8,866 nucleotides of DNA from contig JAFSZW010000558.1 of the NCBI GenBank assembly GCA_017458865.1, positions 1 through 8,866 on the forward strand, read 5' to 3'. Position 1 is the stretch's first letter; every line of letters begins with the position of its first letter. Shown one piece after another: positions 6,790 through 8,866 of the stretch. The notes beneath the pieces were generated by a model that was not told where the DNA came from, searched no databases, and saw nothing but the letters and a program-made list of their open reading frames with translations. Source of the DNA: Clostridia bacterium (GTDB lineage Bacteria; Bacillota; Clostridia; Christensenellales; Aristaeellaceae). Position numbers and translations under genes: made by a program.

Positions 6790-6834
6790 ATGGCGCCAGA
6801 GAACGAATGGCAATTGACAGGCTGCAGGCCCGGA

Positions 6835-8388
6835 TCAGGGGTCTGTCGGATCCAGTGTCATGACTGCAGACTGGGTTAAGCTGCCTGTGGTGATCAGATA
6901 GGCAGTGTTTTGCATAAACTGCTCACTGTAGATCACGGCACTGTCAAAGTGTCCGGCGGTTTCAAACGACAGCAGCTGTGTTCCCTCAGCAGTGGAGATG
7001 GAAAGACTGCCAGATTTAACGGTCAGCATGGTGCCCGGAATACTTGTACGGCTGACGCCCTGCGCTGTTTCGGATGATCCAAGGGCAATGAGCGTGCCGC
7101 CTGTCAGGACAAACGAGCCCTCATAATCAAGCGCGGCATTCATGTCGCTCTGCAGGCTTTCGATATACACCTCGCCGCTGCTCATGGTCAGGTTCTGCAC
7201 ATTAATGCCGTCACCTCCGGACAGCACATAAAGATCCGTGCCGGCCAGGGAGAGCGTGTCGGATGCGGCACTATGTTTCCCCTGCGTGTCACCGGCAGGG
7301 GACAGGAGCTGATCTGGCTTTATTCCCTTGCTGCTGATGCCGTCAGATGATGCAGTTATATGAATGATGCCGCCGTTCAGCTTGAGGTCAGCGGCACTCA
7401 GGCCCCTGAAGGACTGCAGAATGTCGATGGTTCCATCCGAAACGGTCAGCGTTTTGCCGGCGTGGATGGCACTGTCATGCGTGAGAACGGTGAGAATGCC
7501 GCCGAGTATATTGGCATCTCCGCTTGAGTGAATTGCATCATTCACGGTGTCAATGGTAAGGCATCCGGCAGTAATCTGAATATATGCGGCGTTTAACCCT
7601 TTCAGAGAGCCGGATAATTCTGTTTCACCAGCGTCTGGCAGATGAAGGAGAGACACGGCAGGCAGGGGATCTGTACTGAATGGCATTAATCCCGTACCGC
7701 CGCCGGTTGAAAGCTGCAGAACCCCGCCGCTGATGAAGATGCTGCCGGTATCCTTTTGCATGGAATCGCCCGCTTTTATACAATCTCCACTTTCGGATGT
7801 GGCTGTTATGGAGCCGCTGCCAATGCAAACCGCTGTGTTTCCGCTAAGGGCATCCTTGCAGGCTGCAACAGCAATATTGCCTGAAACGATTCGCAGCCTG
7901 TTCTGAGAGCGAATGCCATCCCCGCCAGTTCCATTTACAATGAGGATTCCGTTTCCATTGATGGTCAGGTCACTGGTGCTGTCAATGACGGGCAGGTTTT
8001 CATCAGATGCAAATGCATTCTGTGTGAAGGTGTTTTTCGTGCCCTCTATCATCGTCAGGATGACTTTTTCTGCGCTTCTTATAGAAATGGCAGAACCATT
8101 GTCATTTGAAACAGAGACATTGTTCAGCAGGAGATAGACAGTTCCCGTATCGTCTGCATTGACGGTTACGGAGCCGTTTTCAATGGTTCCGGAAAGTGCG
8201 TAGATGCCAGGCTCCGAGATGGTGACACTCTCTCCATTCAGATGGATGGGATATGCATCCGTGAGATCCTGGATGCTGAGGTCCTTGAGGGAGAACAGCG
8301 CTTCTGTCTGTTCAGCCAATCCACACAGTGCCGCCTGGAACAAAAACAGATGCAGCAGAACTGTGACAATGAATAATCTGGTTTTCAT
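6835..8388 (-). CDS. Secreted beta-helix carbohydrate-binding protein, Cthe_2159 (DUF4353) family
   Basis: A 517-residue exported protein. A signal peptide covers about residues 1-25 (hydrophobic LFIVTVLLHLFLFQAAL, likely cleavage after GLA); Cys22 is not in a good lipobox. The mature part is built from short beta-helix turns rich in G, N, D and S: GIYALSGTIENGSVTVNA (61-78), TVYLLLNNVSVS (83-94), LTINGNGILIVNGTGGDGI (141-159), SGDCIKAG (200-207), GSIFISGGVLQLS (215-227), NDAIHSSGDANILGGILTV (283-301), SDGISSKG (348-355), GGDGINVQNLTMSSGEVYI (391-409) and NAALDYEGSFVLTGGTLIALGSS (417-439). These match the family of Clostridium thermocellum Cthe_2159, a calcium-containing beta-helix protein reported to bind cellulose and polygalacturonate. 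No LPXTG motif or C-terminal membrane helix is seen. GAGGAG lies 6 nt before the ATG. Ligand here is inferred. Confidence 0.85.
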   Translation of the reverse strand: MKTRLFIVTVLLHLFLFQAALCGLAEQTEALFSLKDLSIQDLTDAYPIHLNGESVTISEPGIYALSGTIENGSVTVNADDTGTVYLLLNNVSVSNDNGSAISIRSAEKVILTMIEGTKNTFTQNAFASDENLPVIDSTSDLTINGNGILIVNGTGGDGIRSQNRLRIVSGNIAVAACKDALSGNTAVCIGSGSITATSESGDCIKAGDSMQKDTGSIFISGGVLQLSTGGGTGLMPFSTDPLPAVSLLHLPDAGETELSGSLKGLNAAYIQITAGCLTIDTVNDAIHSSGDANILGGILTVLTHDSAIHAGKTLTVSDGTIDILQSFRGLSAADLKLNGGIIHITASSDGISSKGIKPDQLLSPAGDTQGKHSAASDTLSLAGTDLYVLSGGDGINVQNLTMSSGEVYIESLQSDMNAALDYEGSFVLTGGTLIALGSSETAQGVSRTSIPGTMLTVKSGSLSISTAEGTQLLSFETAGHFDSAVIYSEQFMQNTAYLITTGSLTQSAVMTLDPTDP

Positions 8389-8521
8389 GATATACTCCTC
8401 GTCAGTTGGGAAAGCAAAGGCCGGCGGCAGCGGGTCAGTGTGCCGGATATTCGAGTGCCAGATCCGCCAGAGACCGAAAAGGTTCTGTGCTGATTAATCG
8501 CTTTCCATCTGAGACGGCAGA

Positions 8522-8530
8522 AGTATATCA
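8522..8530 (-). promoter_or_regulatory. Possible extended -10 promoter for the beta-helix gene
   Basis: Minus strand TGATATACT: a TGn element (8530-8528) directly before -10 TATACT (8527-8522). The nearest -35-like sequence, TTCACA (8553-8548), is 20 nt away, too far to count strongly. If used, the leader is about 125 nt. That leader (8389-8515) holds only short inverted repeats (CGGAT/ATCCG at 8444-8466) and the 8-bp palindrome GATTAATC (8492-8499). I see no known riboswitch. Confidence 0.35.
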
Positions 8531-8645
8531 CCCAAATGTGCCAGAAATGTGAACAGAGTATGAACAATTAAGGGCATTTTCAGGGCAAGACATCGAAAAC
8601 GCAGAATTTCTGTCTTTATGATGCGGGGACGCCCGCAAATGTATC

Positions 8646-8674
8646 TTGTTATTTCAGGAAGGTCGTGGTACAAT
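8646..8674 (+). promoter_or_regulatory. Promoter for the gene starting at 8705
   Basis: -35 TTGTTA (8646-8651), exactly 17 nt, and -10 TACAAT (8669-8674) with a TG one base before it (8666-8667), an extended -10. The predicted transcription start is near 8681, about 24 nt before the ATG at 8705. The rest of the 8389-8704 divergent region shows only the opposing minus-strand promoter candidate; longer reading frames crossing it run through both promoters and resemble nothing known. Confidence 0.6.
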
Positions 8675-8704
8675 CCTTTGTGTAAATCGAATAGAGATGC
8701 ACAA

Positions 8705-8866
8705 ATGAAATGTTTCATATCCGGGTTTTCCTGTTTTTCAGGCGTCCATTTTGAAAAGCATCCAGGTGAAAACGCGGATGGGATGGTTTGGCTGCCTGAT
8801 TTGGGGCAGCAGACGGTAAAGCGGCCGGAAAAAGGTACATGCAGCAAGCTGTGCACCGGCAGATGA
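8705..8866 (+). CDS. Short ORF resembling the N-terminus of a pyroglutamyl-peptidase (truncated or frameshifted)
   Basis: 53 codons ending in TGA at the last three bases of the window. The first 30 residues, MKCFISGFSCFSG followed by HFEKHPGEN and a WLPD, fit the N-terminal pattern of Pcp (MKxLVTGFxxFGG, then NPS and LP). After WLPD the similarity fades: the expected VPTVF-like strand is not seen, and another frame gives only a helix-like stretch. The start is supported by the promoter at 8646-8674; the ribosome binding site is weak (AGAGAT, 6 nt before). Options are a decayed second pcp copy, a frameshift error, or the 5' part of the very gene whose 3' part opens the window. It could also be an unrelated short ORF. 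Confidence 0.35.
   Translation: MKCFISGFSCFSGVHFEKHPGENADGMVWLPDLGQQTVKRPEKGTCSKLCTGR

Noticed and set aside
8494..8856. 120-residue minus-strand reading frame opposite the 8705 ORF
   Set aside because: It runs through the candidate promoters on both strands, has no convincing ribosome binding site and resembles no protein family.
8864..8866. TGA read as a sense codon, joining the two pcp pieces
   Set aside because: Several genes here end properly at TGA (pcp, DUF1858, SGNH, Ldh_2, beta-helix), so a recoded TGA is not supported.

Overview
The window looks like ordinary chromosome from a low-to-mid GC anaerobic Bacillota (Firmicutes), plausibly an Erysipelotrichia- or Clostridia-type gut organism. 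This rests on AGGAGG-like ribosome binding sites, sigma-A-type promoters (several with an extended -10), and a gene set common in that group: Pcp, a DUF1858 redox-disulfide protein, RecQ, GT-C membrane glycosyltransferase, an Ldh_2-family dehydrogenase and a Cthe_2159-type beta-helix protein. The taxonomic call is inference. No rRNA, tRNA, CRISPR array, transposase, integrase or phage gene is visible.

Layout. Bases 1-489 are the 3' part of a pyroglutamyl-peptidase gene with its whole catalytic triad. It converges on a small minus-strand DUF1858 gene (602-832), which has its own terminator in the convergent gap and a good promoter upstream. Divergent from that is a membrane-anchored SGNH/DltD-like protein (965-1987). 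A 230-bp gap with a strong promoter leads into full-length recQ (2218-4056). It is followed 53 bp later by a multi-pass GT-C/PMT-type glycosyltransferase (4110-5519), so recQ and the transferase are probably co-transcribed. A 193-bp gap ending in a strong GC-rich hairpin precedes an Ldh_2-type NAD(P)-dependent oxidoreductase (5713-6789). That gene converges, with only 45 bp between stops, on a minus-strand secreted beta-helix carbohydrate-binding protein (6835-8388). A 316-bp divergent region with a promoter on each strand then leads to a short plus-strand reading frame (8705-8866) whose first 30 residues look like the N-terminus of a pyroglutamyl-peptidase.

How they work together. The SGNH protein and the GT-C enzyme are both envelope-type proteins and may act on the same surface glycopolymer, with recQ between them as an unrelated housekeeping gene. 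The beta-helix protein is exported and probably binds polysaccharide outside the cell. Pcp and the Ldh_2 enzyme are cytoplasmic catabolic enzymes. I see no convincing new multi-gene system. The most unusual observations are the pcp-like pieces at both ends in a mutually compatible frame, the structured leader before the Ldh_2 gene, and a short Shine-Dalgarno-led ORF overlapping the recQ start.
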